Positions 18,158-27,385 of a DNA stretch of 64,000 nt are shown in pieces. The stretch lies in the NCBI RefSeq assembly GCF_023276375.1, contig NZ_JALLPK010000001.1, forward strand, positions 3,162,001-3,226,000, given 5' to 3'. The stretch comes from Halocatena marina. GTDB taxonomy: Archaea > Halobacteriota > Halobacteria > Halobacteriales > Haloarculaceae. The translations under genes and the position numbers were made by a program. Within the stretch, counting starts at the first letter, position 1; every line of letters begins with the position of its first letter. The notes under the pieces were generated by a model, which worked only from the letters and a program-made list of their open reading frames with translations, was not told the origin of the DNA and ran no database searches.

Positions 18158-19063
18158 ATGGTTCTCGAGCGGTACGAGTCTTTTATCGATGATTTCGACG
18201 CGTTTCGTGCGGCCTGTGAGCGGTCGCTTCCGTCTGTGGTTCGGGTGAACACCATCAAGACGACTGTCGAACGAGCGCGTGCAGCCCTCGAAGCAGGGGG
18301 CTACGCATACGAGCCCTGCGAGTGGCACCCCAAGCTCCTCCGTCTGGAAACAGATAGCCCTGGTACGTCGTGGCCGTACTTTCACGGCTGGCTGTACGGG
18401 CAAGAAGAGGTCTCAGCACTCCCCGCTCTCGTCCTTGATCCGAGTCCGGGTGAGCGCATCTTCGACGTCTGTGCTGCACCTGGCAGCAAAACAACACAGC
18501 TCGCTGCTATGATGAACGACACTGGAATCTGCGTGGCGAACGACGCCAATCTCGGGCGTATCTCTGCGCTTCGATCGAACGCCGAGCGCTGTGGCGTTTC
18601 AAATCTCGCAATTACGCATGGTGATGCCCGCCACGCCTCACTCAAGCCATTTGACGGAGAACTGTTCGATCGAACGCTCGTCGATGTGCCGTGCTCGTGT
18701 GAGGGCACGGTCCGGAAGAATCCGACCGTGCTTGAGGAGTGGAGCCGCGAACAGATCAAGGGTGTCGCAGGTGTCCAACGCGGCATTCTCAAGCGAGCGA
18801 TACAGGTAACCCGACCCGGCGGAACGGTCGTCTACTCCACTTGTACGTTCGCTCCTGAGGAAAACGAAGCCGTCCTCGATCACGTACTCGCAGCTGAGGA
18901 CTGTCGCATCCGTTCGTTCGACGCACCGCTGGAGACTCGTCCCGGCGTGACCGAGTGGAACGGTGAACAGTTCGATCCGAGCGTTCAACACGCAAAGCGC
19001 ATCTACCCGCATTTGAACGACACGGGTGGCTTTTTCTGTGCGAAACTGGAGGTAGAGGCGTGA
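18158..19063 (+). CDS. RsmB/NOP2-type RNA m5C methyltransferase
   Basis: A 301-residue class I SAM-dependent methyltransferase of the NOL1/NOP2/Sun family, which makes m5C in rRNA or tRNA. The N-terminal RNA-binding part has SLPSVVRVNTIKTTV. The catalytic core has the SAM motif DVCAAPGSKTTQLA and both active-site cysteines: DVPCSCEGTVRKNP (base) and YSTCTFAPEENEAV (nucleophile). It ends near GGFFCAKLEVE without the C-terminal PUA-like domain found in RsmF-type enzymes. That domain seems to be the next gene, which overlaps by four bases. Confidence 0.93.
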   Translation: MVLERYESFIDDFDAFRAACERSLPSVVRVNTIKTTVERARAALEAGGYAYEPCEWHPKLLRLETDSPGTSWPYFHGWLYGQEEVSALPALVLDPSPGERIFDVCAAPGSKTTQLAAMMNDTGICVANDANLGRISALRSNAERCGVSNLAITHGDARHASLKPFDGELFDRTLVDVPCSCEGTVRKNPTVLEEWSREQIKGVAGVQRGILKRAIQVTRPGGTVVYSTCTFAPEENEAVLDHVLAAEDCRIRSFDAPLETRPGVTEWNGEQFDPSVQHAKRIYPHLNDTGGFFCAKLEVEA

Positions 19064-19572
19064 GCGAACAGAATATCGGCCAGCAGTTCGACCGCTTGCC
19101 CGCAACATCGACAGAGCGAGTTGTTGACGGTCGGCCGACCCGCGAGGAAGTGCTCGCGTGGTGGGACGAACGGTTCGGTGTTCCGCCTGACGTCTTCGAT
19201 GGTCACACGTTCTGGGAGAAAGGCTCGGGAAAGCTCTGGGCGTTCTCTGGCGACGTACCTTCACCAGCCACGATCGAGGCGCTTGGCATCACGTTCCTCC
19301 GCGTCCGCCAAGAGCATTGGAAACCCACGACGGACGCCGTCCAACGCTTCGGGCAACATGCCACGAAAAATGTCATCGATCTTGAAGACGAGCAAGCCCG
19401 TGCGTTCGTCGCTGGTGAGGATCAAGAACGAGCGTGGGACGGCGACTGGGGCTATCTGATTGTTACACACACTATTGCAGGCGAACCGGAGCCGCTCGGG
19501 GTTGGTCTCTACGTGTACGGCGAACTCCGCTCACAGATTCCGAAAGGACGACGACGCAACATCTCACAATGA
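19060..19572 (+). CDS. PUA-like partner of the adjacent RNA methyltransferase
   Basis: A 170-residue protein starting at GTG 19060, overlapping the methyltransferase stop (GTGA). Residues 43-100 (FWEKGSGKLWAFSGDVP, then LGITFLRVRQEHWKPTTDAVQRFG) and the end (GVGLYVYGELRSQIPKGRRRN) resemble the C-terminal domain of RsmF/NOL1-NOP2-fmu methyltransferases, which helps bind RNA. I infer it is the detached RNA-binding domain of the upstream enzyme. It may carry a DUF number in haloarchaeal annotation (possibly DUF7122), which I cannot confirm. Confidence 0.8.
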   Translation: MSEQNIGQQFDRLPATSTERVVDGRPTREEVLAWWDERFGVPPDVFDGHTFWEKGSGKLWAFSGDVPSPATIEALGITFLRVRQEHWKPTTDAVQRFGQHATKNVIDLEDEQARAFVAGEDQERAWDGDWGYLIVTHTIAGEPEPLGVGLYVYGELRSQIPKGRRRNISQ

Positions 19573-19789
19573 GACAACGGTCAGGGTAGACACAAAAGGA
19601 CGAATTGTCATCCCCATCGAAGTTCGAAAACAACTCGGGCTACGGCCTGGGAGCGAGGTGACTGTGACTGCTACGAATGGACGGGCAATTATCGAACCGG
19701 AATCCGACCCCGAGCAGCTAATGTGCGACCTAGAGGCGATGATCGACGAAGCGGTCACGAATCGTGATCGCCGACTCGATTCACGATAG
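19568..19789 (+). pseudogene. AbrB/SpoVT-like gene lacking a usable start
   Basis: The frame encodes a clear swapped-hairpin AbrB domain: TTVRVDTKGRIVIPIEVRKQ, then LGLRPGSEVTVTATNGRAII, followed by an acidic tail. The product resembles DNA-binding antitoxin-like regulators. No ATG or GTG in this frame lies near the domain start. An ATG at 19570 is in the wrong frame (it gives six codons and a stop). A one-base change would join it to the domain, so the gene seems broken by a small indel at its start. Starting at ATG 19460, inside the previous gene, would add a 36-residue extension unlike the family. Confidence 0.6.
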
Positions 19790-20007
19790 CTTCGATGGAC
19801 AAATCGAGCTGTTGATGATTACAATGAACGAGGCGTTCCGTGGTGCAGGACAGACGAAAGTGGATGTGGGATGTGGGGCTTATCTCTCGCTGAAGATTAT
19901 TTGCTTCCCAACCGCCTACGCATCCCATCACTGAGATACGACATCGCGGCGTCGAACGTGGTGACATCACTCTCGTGTTTCTCTAGATCTGCCACCGACC
20001 CAGTTAC

Positions 20008-21522
20008 TCATTTTTCACGAATCGTCCCTCCGCTCAATCCGTCCCACGCCACACGGTAGCCGAGGTGTGAGAGAACAGCGCTCGTGTCATCGATTCCGTC
20101 CTCGTCGAGAACGGTTGCAACGGCGGAAAGTGACATTCCAGATTCAATTTGTTCGTCAATTCGTTCGAGGACAGCAGGCCGGACGAGCGTTCGTCCGACG
20201 CGCGCGTGTTCAGGGAACGCCTTTGCTTCGATCGCGGATTCGCTGACAGCGTACGCGGTGGCGAGTGCTTCGAGGGTCACAACATCGTGCGTGGGTACAA
20301 GTTCGTTCGGAAGATCGTCGGCGCTTTGCTCGACCAACTCGGCTTCGTGACGACGGAGCGCATCCCGAACGTCTTTGAGACGGACAGTGCCGCTGTAGGG
20401 AATGGCACGGTGATCGAGCGATTCGATCTGTTCGCCAACACCGAGCGATTCGTCCACAGCGACGAGCAGTTCCACGTCTTCGAGGTCAGCGAGTCGGGAG
20501 AGTTTCTTCTCGACGTATGCGGGGGTCCAAAAGCCCATGATTTCGAAGAACACGCGGAAATCCGCGCTGTGGGGCTGCCAGTCGAACGCAAAATCCGGAA
20601 TAACGACGTGGGCACCCGCTGCCAGCGGCTCTGGTTCGCGCACAAGGGTCCAATCGAGATCGAGACTCGAAAACCGGGCCGCAAAGTCACTCTCGACGCC
20701 GCTGTCGAACGTCATCTCCGTGACGGGGTCCACGTCGGGAACAGAAACATCCTCATGCGTGAGCTGGAGCCTGCGTTCGGTGCCGCGGTCGTCAATGGAC
20801 GCTTGGAGGTGCCACTCGGGCGCGCGGGCAATCGTACGGAGGAGGCGTGCAAACCGCGTACCATAGCGACGAGAGCGTCGAAAGAGCGCGTCGGGACCCG
20901 TGATGTGAACCGTCCGTCCTGCGTCCGTCTTCTCGATCTCGTACATCAACCGCAGCCGTTTGACCGCCGAAACGAGAGCCTTCGGATCCGAACTGCGCAC
21001 CCGGACGTCGGTAGCGTCGAACAGCGCAGTTTGGGCGAGCGACAGATCGTACTGATCGAGCAATTCGTCAGGGCTCCATCGAGCGTCGAACGCGGTCATG
21101 ACCTGCCGAGCATCGAGATCGTCGTAGAGGCACGCGTCGAGTTTGTCTGGCGAGACTGAGAGACGCTCTGCGGCCCGTGAGAGCGCTTCAGTGCGTTCTG
21201 ATTCGGTGACAACACCGATCGCTTTTGCTGCCTCGAACACCGTCCGGCGGGCATGCACTGGCTCGATTGGTGATTGGGTCTCGAACACCGCTTCGCGTTC
21301 GAGTAACTTTGCGAATCCCCGAACCAGTTTGAAATCGTCCGACTCGCGTTCGATGGCAGTCAGCGCCTCATCCAGCGCTTCATGCTGTTCTCCGACATGA
21401 CCTTGATAGACGCCGAGAACACGCGCAGCGAGCGCACGATGATCGTCGCTCGCGTGATCGACGAACTGTGGATGGTAGCCTCCGCTTGCGCGAGAGACAC
21501 GAAGGAGATCTTTCGTGAGCAT
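20008..21522 (-). CDS. DUF790 / Bax1-type nuclease
   Basis: A 504-residue protein of the DUF790 family, known in Archaeoglobus and Sulfolobus as Bax1, an XPB-binding structure-specific nuclease. It starts MLTKDLLRVSRASGGYHPQF. The C-terminal half has the nuclease-like pattern: VVIPDFAFDW (catalytic Asp region), RVFFEIMGFWTPAYVEKKL (Glu and Lys) and VELLVAVDESL. The gene follows the XPB helicase with three bases between them, an arrangement conserved in archaea. Together they are expected to open and cut DNA near bubbles during repair. Substrate in this organism is untested. Confidence 0.9.
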   Translation of the reverse strand: MLTKDLLRVSRASGGYHPQFVDHASDDHRALAARVLGVYQGHVGEQHEALDEALTAIERESDDFKLVRGFAKLLEREAVFETQSPIEPVHARRTVFEAAKAIGVVTESERTEALSRAAERLSVSPDKLDACLYDDLDARQVMTAFDARWSPDELLDQYDLSLAQTALFDATDVRVRSSDPKALVSAVKRLRLMYEIEKTDAGRTVHITGPDALFRRSRRYGTRFARLLRTIARAPEWHLQASIDDRGTERRLQLTHEDVSVPDVDPVTEMTFDSGVESDFAARFSSLDLDWTLVREPEPLAAGAHVVIPDFAFDWQPHSADFRVFFEIMGFWTPAYVEKKLSRLADLEDVELLVAVDESLGVGEQIESLDHRAIPYSGTVRLKDVRDALRRHEAELVEQSADDLPNELVPTHDVVTLEALATAYAVSESAIEAKAFPEHARVGRTLVRPAVLERIDEQIESGMSLSAVATVLDEDGIDDTSAVLSHLGYRVAWDGLSGGTIREK

Positions 21523-21524
21523 CG

Positions 21525-22877
21525 TTACCGACGCCTCCGTGAGATGCGTTCTTCTGCTGTCTCTTCGGTCACGATCTCATACAGCAGCGCTCGCTCGCCG
21601 TCTGTCTTCGGTCGCAGTATTCGACCGAGCCGCTGTGTGAACTCGCGCTGACTGCCACTCCCTGCCAGCACGACACCGACGTTTGCGTCGGGGACATCGA
21701 CGCCCTCATCGAGGACGTTGGCAGTGACGACCCGCGAGTACGTCCCATCACGGAACCGATCGAGAATTTCGCGGCGCTCGGTCGTTCCGGTGTGATGAGT
21801 GATTGCCGGGATGAGAAAGCGTTCTGCGAGCCGATAGACGAACTCCGTTGAGGCAGCGAACACGATGATACGGTCGTCTCGGTGGCGATCGAGGATGGTC
21901 GTGAGTTCATCGACTTTTCCATCCGCGTTCATCATAATGTCGCGGGCGCGTTGTTTTGCTAACAACGCCTCCCGTGCTCTCGGATCGGTGCCAGAGCGCA
22001 TCACCAGCTTCTGATAGTCACTCCCCTGACGGAGGGTCAGATTCGAACGCTTCAGGTAGTCAGTGAACGTCTCTTGGGCGTGTTCGTAGCGTTCTCTTTC
22101 GTCGGCAGTGAGTGAGACAGTGAGGCGTTTGATGTCGTAGGGTGCGAGGTGCTCACCAGCGAGATCATCCACAGCGAGGCGGTAGACACATTCACCGATC
22201 AGTTCCGCAACGACCTCGTGTGCGTCGTCAGGTCGTTCGAACGTAGCGGTGAGACCCATACGAGCGGGAGCTGCGAGCAATCGAGCAATATCCCGGTAGC
22301 CCTCGCCACCAAGATGATGGACTTCATCGAAAATCACGAGACCGAAACGGTCGCCAATGTCATCAGCCCGCAGGTACGCGGAATCGTACGTCGATACGGT
22401 TACGTTTTCGATCCGCTGTTCACCACCACCGAGTTGACCCACGGGGACTGCGAATTCCTCGCACAGTTCTCGACGCCACTGATCGAGAAGATCGATCGTC
22501 GGAACGACGACGAGCGTCGGAACCGAGAGTGCTTCGATGGCCCCGATACCGATAACGGTCTTCCCGCTACCAGTTGGTAGTTCGAGCACACCGCGACCGT
22601 TGTTCTCTCGCCACGCCGCAAGCGCCGCCTCTTGATACTCCCTGAGTTCATACGTAGAAGAGAGATCGAGCGACGGAATCGATAGTCGTGATGTGTAGTC
22701 AACCGACTGTTCGTCGAGAGCCCCAATGAGATCAGAATAGCGGTACGCGGGCGCTCTGAAAGCCTCAGAACGTGGATCGTAATCGATACTGGGGAGATCA
22801 AGATCAGGTTTGGACACAGAGTCAGCGTGTGCTCCGTCGATACGGATGGTTCCGTCTTCGAACGAGAGCGTCAGCAC
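21525..22877 (-). CDS. XPB-type SF2 DNA helicase
   Basis: A 450-residue superfamily 2 helicase like archaeal XPB. An N-terminal damage-recognition-like region precedes the motor. Motifs in order: YELREYQEAALAAW (Q/motif region), LPTGSGKTVIG (Walker A, about 98-108), VVPTIDLLDQW, FDEVHH (motif II), GLTATFERPD (motif III), IIVFAASTEF (IV), TANVLDEGVDVPDA (V) and TQRLGRILRP (VI). It probably works with the Bax1 gene encoded directly downstream. The protein is about the usual archaeal XPB size, with no insertion or truncation. Confidence 0.93.
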   Translation of the reverse strand: MLTLSFEDGTIRIDGAHADSVSKPDLDLPSIDYDPRSEAFRAPAYRYSDLIGALDEQSVDYTSRLSIPSLDLSSTYELREYQEAALAAWRENNGRGVLELPTGSGKTVIGIGAIEALSVPTLVVVPTIDLLDQWRRELCEEFAVPVGQLGGGEQRIENVTVSTYDSAYLRADDIGDRFGLVIFDEVHHLGGEGYRDIARLLAAPARMGLTATFERPDDAHEVVAELIGECVYRLAVDDLAGEHLAPYDIKRLTVSLTADERERYEHAQETFTDYLKRSNLTLRQGSDYQKLVMRSGTDPRAREALLAKQRARDIMMNADGKVDELTTILDRHRDDRIIVFAASTEFVYRLAERFLIPAITHHTGTTERREILDRFRDGTYSRVVTANVLDEGVDVPDANVGVVLAGSGSQREFTQRLGRILRPKTDGERALLYEIVTEETAEERISRRRR

Positions 22878-22984
22878 AGTAGTCCGGTACGTGATTTACG
22901 AGACTAAAGCTTCCCCTTCGATCTAGCGTCGGCCAGTTCAGCGAGGACGCGTCATTTTTTACGCTCGAAATCATCCATAGACAC

Positions 22985-23437
22985 GTGGCTATCACGGACA
23001 AAATCTATCTCAAAAACCATCGCCAGATCGTCTCCCAACTCGAAACGTCCATCCCAAAAAGCGCGTTCGCGGGCGCAACGATGGACGTTCTCTACTCCGG
23101 TGAGGGGCTTTCACAACTCGACGATGCGACCCGTGATCGACTCCTCGATTTTGCGAGTGACTTCCTCGATTGCGAGACGGAAGCGGAGCTCTACACCGGC
23201 TACCCCGAACGAGCGTTCATCCGCTATCTCCTCTCGCTGCGCGAACAGGGACTCGGGCCGGATGCGATCGTGGATGTGATGGGCGATGACTACATGCTCT
23301 ATGCGTATCCTGGCGATGTCCTCTCGTTTCTCGATGATTCCGTGCGAACGCTCGAAGCTGTCGAGGATCTCGCACACGTAGACGAGAACGAAAGCGCTGC
23401 GAGAGCCGCTGCTGATAGAATTCGGAAGATAACATGA
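22985..23437 (+). CDS. Conserved-looking hypothetical protein
   Basis: A 150-residue soluble acidic protein starting at GTG 22985 (MAITDKIYLKNHRQIVSQLE). It contains KSAFAGATMDVLYSGEGLSQLDDA, FASDFLDCETEAELYTGYPE and DAIVDVMGDDYMLYAYPGDV. It appears all-helical with no transmembrane segment. It diverges from the XPB gene across about 107 bases, so a shared regulatory region is possible. I do not recognise the family, but composition and its match to neighbouring codon use support a real gene. Confidence 0.75.
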   Translation: MAITDKIYLKNHRQIVSQLETSIPKSAFAGATMDVLYSGEGLSQLDDATRDRLLDFASDFLDCETEAELYTGYPERAFIRYLLSLREQGLGPDAIVDVMGDDYMLYAYPGDVLSFLDDSVRTLEAVEDLAHVDENESAARAAADRIRKIT

Positions 23438-23769
23438 AGCAGCACCCACAGCTAAGCGCGAGACAAACAATCCAAGAGAACTGTTGAAAGTGCCCCGAAC
23501 CTTCCCGTCTCATCGGTTTCTGCAGATGACATTTGGAGTGTCTCCAGTTGCGCCATCCAACCGTTTTGATTGCTAATGGTCCGTGGGAAGGAATGTCGAA
23601 TGATCTTTTATACGGGGCACGTGATTGTATGACAGTCCCAAAGGTATACCTTACGCCTAGTATACACGGCCATTTATAAATCTATTGTCAAAATTGAGAA
23701 TCACTTGCGGATGAGAGGGTATCTTATGACAGAAATGTTAATTAATGTACATTGGCGTTCAAATAATGT
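23438..23769. other. Noncoding gap between convergent genes
   Basis: This AT-rich stretch lies between the 3' ends of two convergent genes. It contains the palindrome GGTATACC near 23643 and AT-rich runs, but no gene or stable long hairpin was seen. Confidence 0.4.
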
Positions 23770-24636
23770 TCATGTTTTTGATATTTCTTGTTCAAGTGTC
23801 TGCAGACGATCAACACGATCTCCAACAGCAGGATGGGTTCGGAACCATTTGGTGAGTCGTGTTTCCACGTCTTTGAACATCAGAGCGTTCGTTCCGGCGC
23901 GTGCCCGGAGGTCGTCGCTCGGAACCGAATCCATTCTTCCGCTGATTTTCATAAGGGCAGACGCGAGGGCCGAGGGGTTCCCCGTGATGCTCGCTGCCCC
24001 TCGGTCAGCAGCGAATTCGCGGTAGCGCGACAACAACCGAAGAACGAGTGTCGAAGCGATCCACACGCCAGCCGAAGAAGCGAGTGCGACCCAGAGGTAC
24101 TGGTTGCCACTGTCACCGTCCTCAAACATCCATCCCCAACGGAGGACAAAGTACGCCATCGTCGTGATACCAGAAGCGATCGTCATAATCGCCATGTCAC
24201 GGTGCATGACGTGTGCGAGTTCGTGAGCGAGTACGCCATCGAGTTCGTCCTCATCGAGCGTTTCGAGCAGGGCACTCGTCACGCACACGACTGCCGTTTC
24301 CTGAGAGCGCCCCACAGCGAACGCATTGGGGACCCGTGTATCAGCGACAGCAACGTTCGGTGGAGGAAGGTCTGCCTGCCGAGCAAGTCGCCCGATCCGT
24401 GCGTGGAGGTCAGGATATTCAGATTCGCTCACAATCTGTCCACCCATGCTCTTGAGAGCAAGCTTGTGGCTCCAAAGGAACTGAAGCACAGACACAGCCC
24501 CAATGGCTGCCACGACCGCGAGTTGTTCATTGAAGTACACAGCGAGAACTGCTGCGAAGCCGACGTACAACACTCCCATGAGGAGTAATACACCAACCAT
24601 TCGGAGGTAGAGGGACCAATCCCGCCGGAAGACCAT
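23770..24636 (-). CDS. htpX: HtpX-type M48 membrane metalloprotease
   Basis: Zinc protease of membrane protein quality control. The 288-residue protein has two N-terminal membrane helices (about 9-57), the zinc motif HELAH at 138-142, a third/fourth hydrophobic segment (about 148-190) and the distal glutamate in RYREFAADRGAASI. The segment NAFAVGRSQETAVVCVT before the zinc motif is typical of HtpX. The active site is expected to face the cytoplasm. Haloarchaea often carry several copies, so the symbol denotes the family rather than a proven orthologue. Confidence 0.92.
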   Translation of the reverse strand: MVFRRDWSLYLRMVGVLLLMGVLYVGFAAVLAVYFNEQLAVVAAIGAVSVLQFLWSHKLALKSMGGQIVSESEYPDLHARIGRLARQADLPPPNVAVADTRVPNAFAVGRSQETAVVCVTSALLETLDEDELDGVLAHELAHVMHRDMAIMTIASGITTMAYFVLRWGWMFEDGDSGNQYLWVALASSAGVWIASTLVLRLLSRYREFAADRGAASITGNPSALASALMKISGRMDSVPSDDLRARAGTNALMFKDVETRLTKWFRTHPAVGDRVDRLQTLEQEISKT

Positions 24637-24746
24637 ACTAACACTTCGATCGACAGGTCAATAAACGTTCTTGCTGAGAACAACTATCTGAATGATTTCT
24701 ATTTTTGTAGAGGATCGTGGAACCGCGAGGAGAGAGTCTGTCACTG

Positions 24747-25154
24747 TCAGCCCAACCGATACGACTCGTCGGTGTCGGTATCATCGAGATCATCGAGAAC
24801 GATGACGTCCTCGTCATTGTAGTCATCGAGTTGCTGGGTGAGTTCCGTCACGTAGCGTTTGTACTCATCGAGCTGCTCTCTGAGGTGTTCAGCCTCAAGT
24901 TCGAGCCGTTCGTGTTCACGAACAAAGCTCTTCGGGACCTCGATTTTCGGCGGAAAGCTCTCTTGCTCGGCTCCGTTGTCGTTGATTTCGTGTTCTGGAA
25001 CGACTCGGACCTGACCATCGTGGGCAACGAGCTGGTCTACATAATCGCGGAAGACCGCTGACAGTGAAATATCTCGTTCCTCTGCGATATCCCTCAGCAC
25101 CTCAAATACATCTTCGTTGACACGAAACGAGATCGTCTTATTCTTGTTGCCCAT
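24747..25154 (-). CDS. Ribbon-helix-helix DNA-binding protein with coiled coil
   Basis: A 135-residue protein. The first 45 residues fit a CopG-like ribbon-helix-helix: the strand KNKTISFRVNEDVF, then helices EVLRDIAEERDISLSAVFRDYVDQL. After an acidic linker, residues 75-112 form a Glu/Leu-rich coiled coil (FVREHERLELEAEHLREQLDEY). The tail is Asp-rich. It is probably a dimeric regulator; its targets are unknown. It lies between HtpX and the RPA operon, on the same strand as both. Confidence 0.8.
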   Translation of the reverse strand: MGNKNKTISFRVNEDVFEVLRDIAEERDISLSAVFRDYVDQLVAHDGQVRVVPEHEINDNGAEQESFPPKIEVPKSFVREHERLELEAEHLREQLDEYKRYVTELTQQLDDYNDEDVIVLDDLDDTDTDESYRLG

Positions 25155-25295
25155 CGGTGTACAATATTCATTCTACCCACTTAATCGTTCGTCAGACAGC
25201 GACTCAGTCGCCGTTGACGGACAACAGCCAGAACCTGACAATTGAATGTCGTTTTTTGTTCGCCGAATTAGTCGATATCGCACCACGGCGTCGTG

Positions 25296-25886
25296 CTACA
25301 TCGACGGTTCGGGACTAGCTTCTTCATCAAGTTTTTCGAGCGCACTCATGGCGCTCTGTTTATACTCATCGACGGAGCGTGCATACTGTTCGTCAGCCAT
25401 CCGAGCGTATTCGGTGTTCGCGTCCGCAATTGTCTCGACGCGTTCGATGGTTCGCATCGCGGTTTCGGCGACCCAGCGATCGCGTGTTCCGGCGTCGATA
25501 ATCGAAATCGACTCGGGACGCAGCGAGACGTTTACGGTACCGTCGTCAGTTTCGTACGTCCGGGGCTTACCGACGATCGCAACGTACGACGGTGGCTCCG
25601 TTTCGCGGAGGACACCCGCTGCCTCGGGCTGGTACTGTCCAGCGTATACGAAGAACGTACCTGTTGGGTCGATGACGCGGCCCTGCCAGTACTCACTCTC
25701 TGAGCCGACGTCTTCCGTTTCGGTGAGCGTCCCGACGACGAACACCCGGTTTGCGCGCTCGCCGGTCGGGAGAAGCGCATAGACAGGCGCGCGCTCTTCG
25801 TTCGATTCCTTGAACGTGTAGGTAGCGTCGTTGAATTCGCGGGCGAACACCCGTCGAGCAACTTCGCGGGAAGGAGCAGCAGACAT
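25296..25886 (-). CDS. rpap3: RPA-associated OB-fold protein
   Basis: A 196-residue protein that partners the upstream RPA subunit. The start at 25886 (MSAAPSREVARRVFAREFND) matches the haloarchaeal RPA-associated family; the frame is open further upstream inside the RPA gene. An OB-fold is visible: NRVFVVGTLTETEDVG, YWQGRVIDPTGTFFVYAGQYQPEA and PSYVAIVGKPRTYETDDG. The C-terminus is helical and charged. In Haloferax, rpa3 and its associated gene form an operon and the proteins interact; the layout here is the same, with one base between stop and start. Confidence 0.88.
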   Translation of the reverse strand: MSAAPSREVARRVFAREFNDATYTFKESNEERAPVYALLPTGERANRVFVVGTLTETEDVGSESEYWQGRVIDPTGTFFVYAGQYQPEAAGVLRETEPPSYVAIVGKPRTYETDDGTVNVSLRPESISIIDAGTRDRWVAETAMRTIERVETIADANTEYARMADEQYARSVDEYKQSAMSALEKLDEEASPEPSM

Positions 25887-25887
25887 G

Positions 25888-26814
25888 TTAGATCGACCTC
25901 GCTTTGATGAGGGCTTCATCCGCATCGACTGACCCGAGGCGTTCGAACTCGTTAACGAGCACGTATCGACCGAGGGTTGGACCGCGAACGCGGTAGTATC
26001 TTCCAAGTGTCGTCGCTTTCATTTCGTCTGCCACAACACTCGTATCGAGCGCATCCATCGCCATCTCTTTGGCTTCTTCGAGACTGACGCCAGTCAGTTC
26101 TTCAGTCACTTCCTGCCCGAAGACCAGTTCTTGTACGTTCGCGCCATCGTCGAGGACGCCCTTGATTCGGAGATCGAATTCGCCTTCGACCTCGCCGTGT
26201 TCCGAGCAGCGACCGTTCTGGAGAACGCGTGTACAATCCTCCTCTGGACACCGTTTGATGAGACCACTCCCGCGTTGAATGTCCACGAGTGCGCCCTCGA
26301 CCTCGATGCTGTTGTCGCCGACCTCGATCTCCGCATCGAGCTGTTCAATATCCGTCGTCCGGTTGAGTTTTACCGAATACTGGCCCTCGTACTCGTCGGT
26401 GACGACGTTTCCGAGGCGATAGACCGCTCCCTCCTCCAGCAGTGGGAGATCACTCGTGGCGAACGATACGAATTTGCTCTGTCCGGATTCGTCACCGAGC
26501 AGTCCGACCTGTGCGATAGCGTCGCTGCGGGGTTCCCAAAGATCGACGACTTTTGCACGAACATCGATCCACTCTCCATCGGTGTCGATCTCAGCGAGCG
26601 GCTTCAGTTCGTTGTCGCCGCCGCTCAAGTTCTCTCGCTCCATCCCTGCCTCTTCGAGATAGCTACTCACGAGGCTCCGGTGTGCCTCCTCGGGAGGAAC
26701 CTTGTATTCGGAAACGAGTGTGTCGAGTCGCTCTTCGATCTCATCGACATCAACATCGAGGTGGTCAGAAAACTGCGCGTGTACCGATTCCGCTTGCTGT
26801 CGTAAATCAGTCAT
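25888..26814 (-). CDS. rpa3: Replication protein A, single-OB/zinc type
   Basis: Single-stranded DNA-binding protein for replication and repair. The 308-residue protein starts MTDLRQQAESVHAQFSDHLD and has an N-terminal helical part with LVSEYKVPPEEAHRSLVSSYL, then an OB-fold (ADIDTDGEWIDVRAKVVDLW-like, GLLGDESGQSKFVSFATSDL). A zinc-finger-like block follows: RCPEEDCTRVLQNGRCSEHGEVEG. This matches haloarchaeal Rpa3 rather than the longer multi-OB Rpa1. It is first in a two-gene operon with its associated protein. Confidence 0.9.
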   Translation of the reverse strand: MTDLRQQAESVHAQFSDHLDVDVDEIEERLDTLVSEYKVPPEEAHRSLVSSYLEEAGMERENLSGGDNELKPLAEIDTDGEWIDVRAKVVDLWEPRSDAIAQVGLLGDESGQSKFVSFATSDLPLLEEGAVYRLGNVVTDEYEGQYSVKLNRTTDIEQLDAEIEVGDNSIEVEGALVDIQRGSGLIKRCPEEDCTRVLQNGRCSEHGEVEGEFDLRIKGVLDDGANVQELVFGQEVTEELTGVSLEEAKEMAMDALDTSVVADEMKATTLGRYYRVRGPTLGRYVLVNEFERLGSVDADEALIKARSI

Positions 26815-27009
26815 TGCACTCCGTCTCCGCTTGTTTTCAATGGGAGACATACGTAGGTTGGCTCTCCATAGCATAAAAACTGTCGCAAGCGCAGTGAAAG
26901 TGAATAATGATAGTATGTAAAAATAGTGGTATTTCGATGTATTTCGGGAGACTCATCGTGATGTTCACGATGGCGACGATTTTTATCAATGCCGAACTAA
27001 CTCGTCGGC

Positions 27010-27294
27010 ATGAGTAACAGGCGTCGGCTCGAACTGCTGCTTCGAACGAAATTCAGGTCGGCTGGACGACAGTGCGAGGAAGCGATGCGAGCCTACAGCG
27101 CCTCGAAAAACGCGACGATTTCGGGTCTCCCGATCGACAGAGAGGGGAAAGCGCGCATTGTTTGTCGTCGCTACGCAGAAAAACGTTCGGTCGACCTCGA
27201 TGACCGCGGGCGACCGCACTGTTTTGATCCCGATCATCAGGACTGTCGGGGCTGTGTCGAGGACATCAACGATGGACGAATAGAAACGTGGTAA
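27010..27294 (+). CDS. Small haloarchaeal protein, DUF7091-like
   Basis: A 94-residue basic protein, MSNRRRLELLLRTKFRSAGR at the start. The second half carries four cysteines and a His-rich stretch: RIVCRRYAEKRSVDL and HCFDPDHQDCRGCVEDI, ending GRIETW, a pattern I associate with the haloarchaeal DUF7091 family. The Cys/His spacing could bind a metal. A TTTTTATC element about 25-30 bases upstream suggests a leaderless or near-leaderless transcript. The function is unknown. Confidence 0.78.
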   Translation: MSNRRRLELLLRTKFRSAGRQCEEAMRAYSASKNATISGLPIDREGKARIVCRRYAEKRSVDLDDRGRPHCFDPDHQDCRGCVEDINDGRIETW

Positions 27295-27385
27295 GGCTGT
27301 CAGTTGCGGCTGGGTAACGTACAGACAGCTCGCTCTCTCATCCACAGTCGGAGATGATTTGTTCAGCCGAGAAGAACCGTCCGAT

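Noticed and set aside
20149-21159. A 336-codon frame opposite the Bax1-like gene
   Set aside because: No recognisable domain; shadow of an intact conserved gene.
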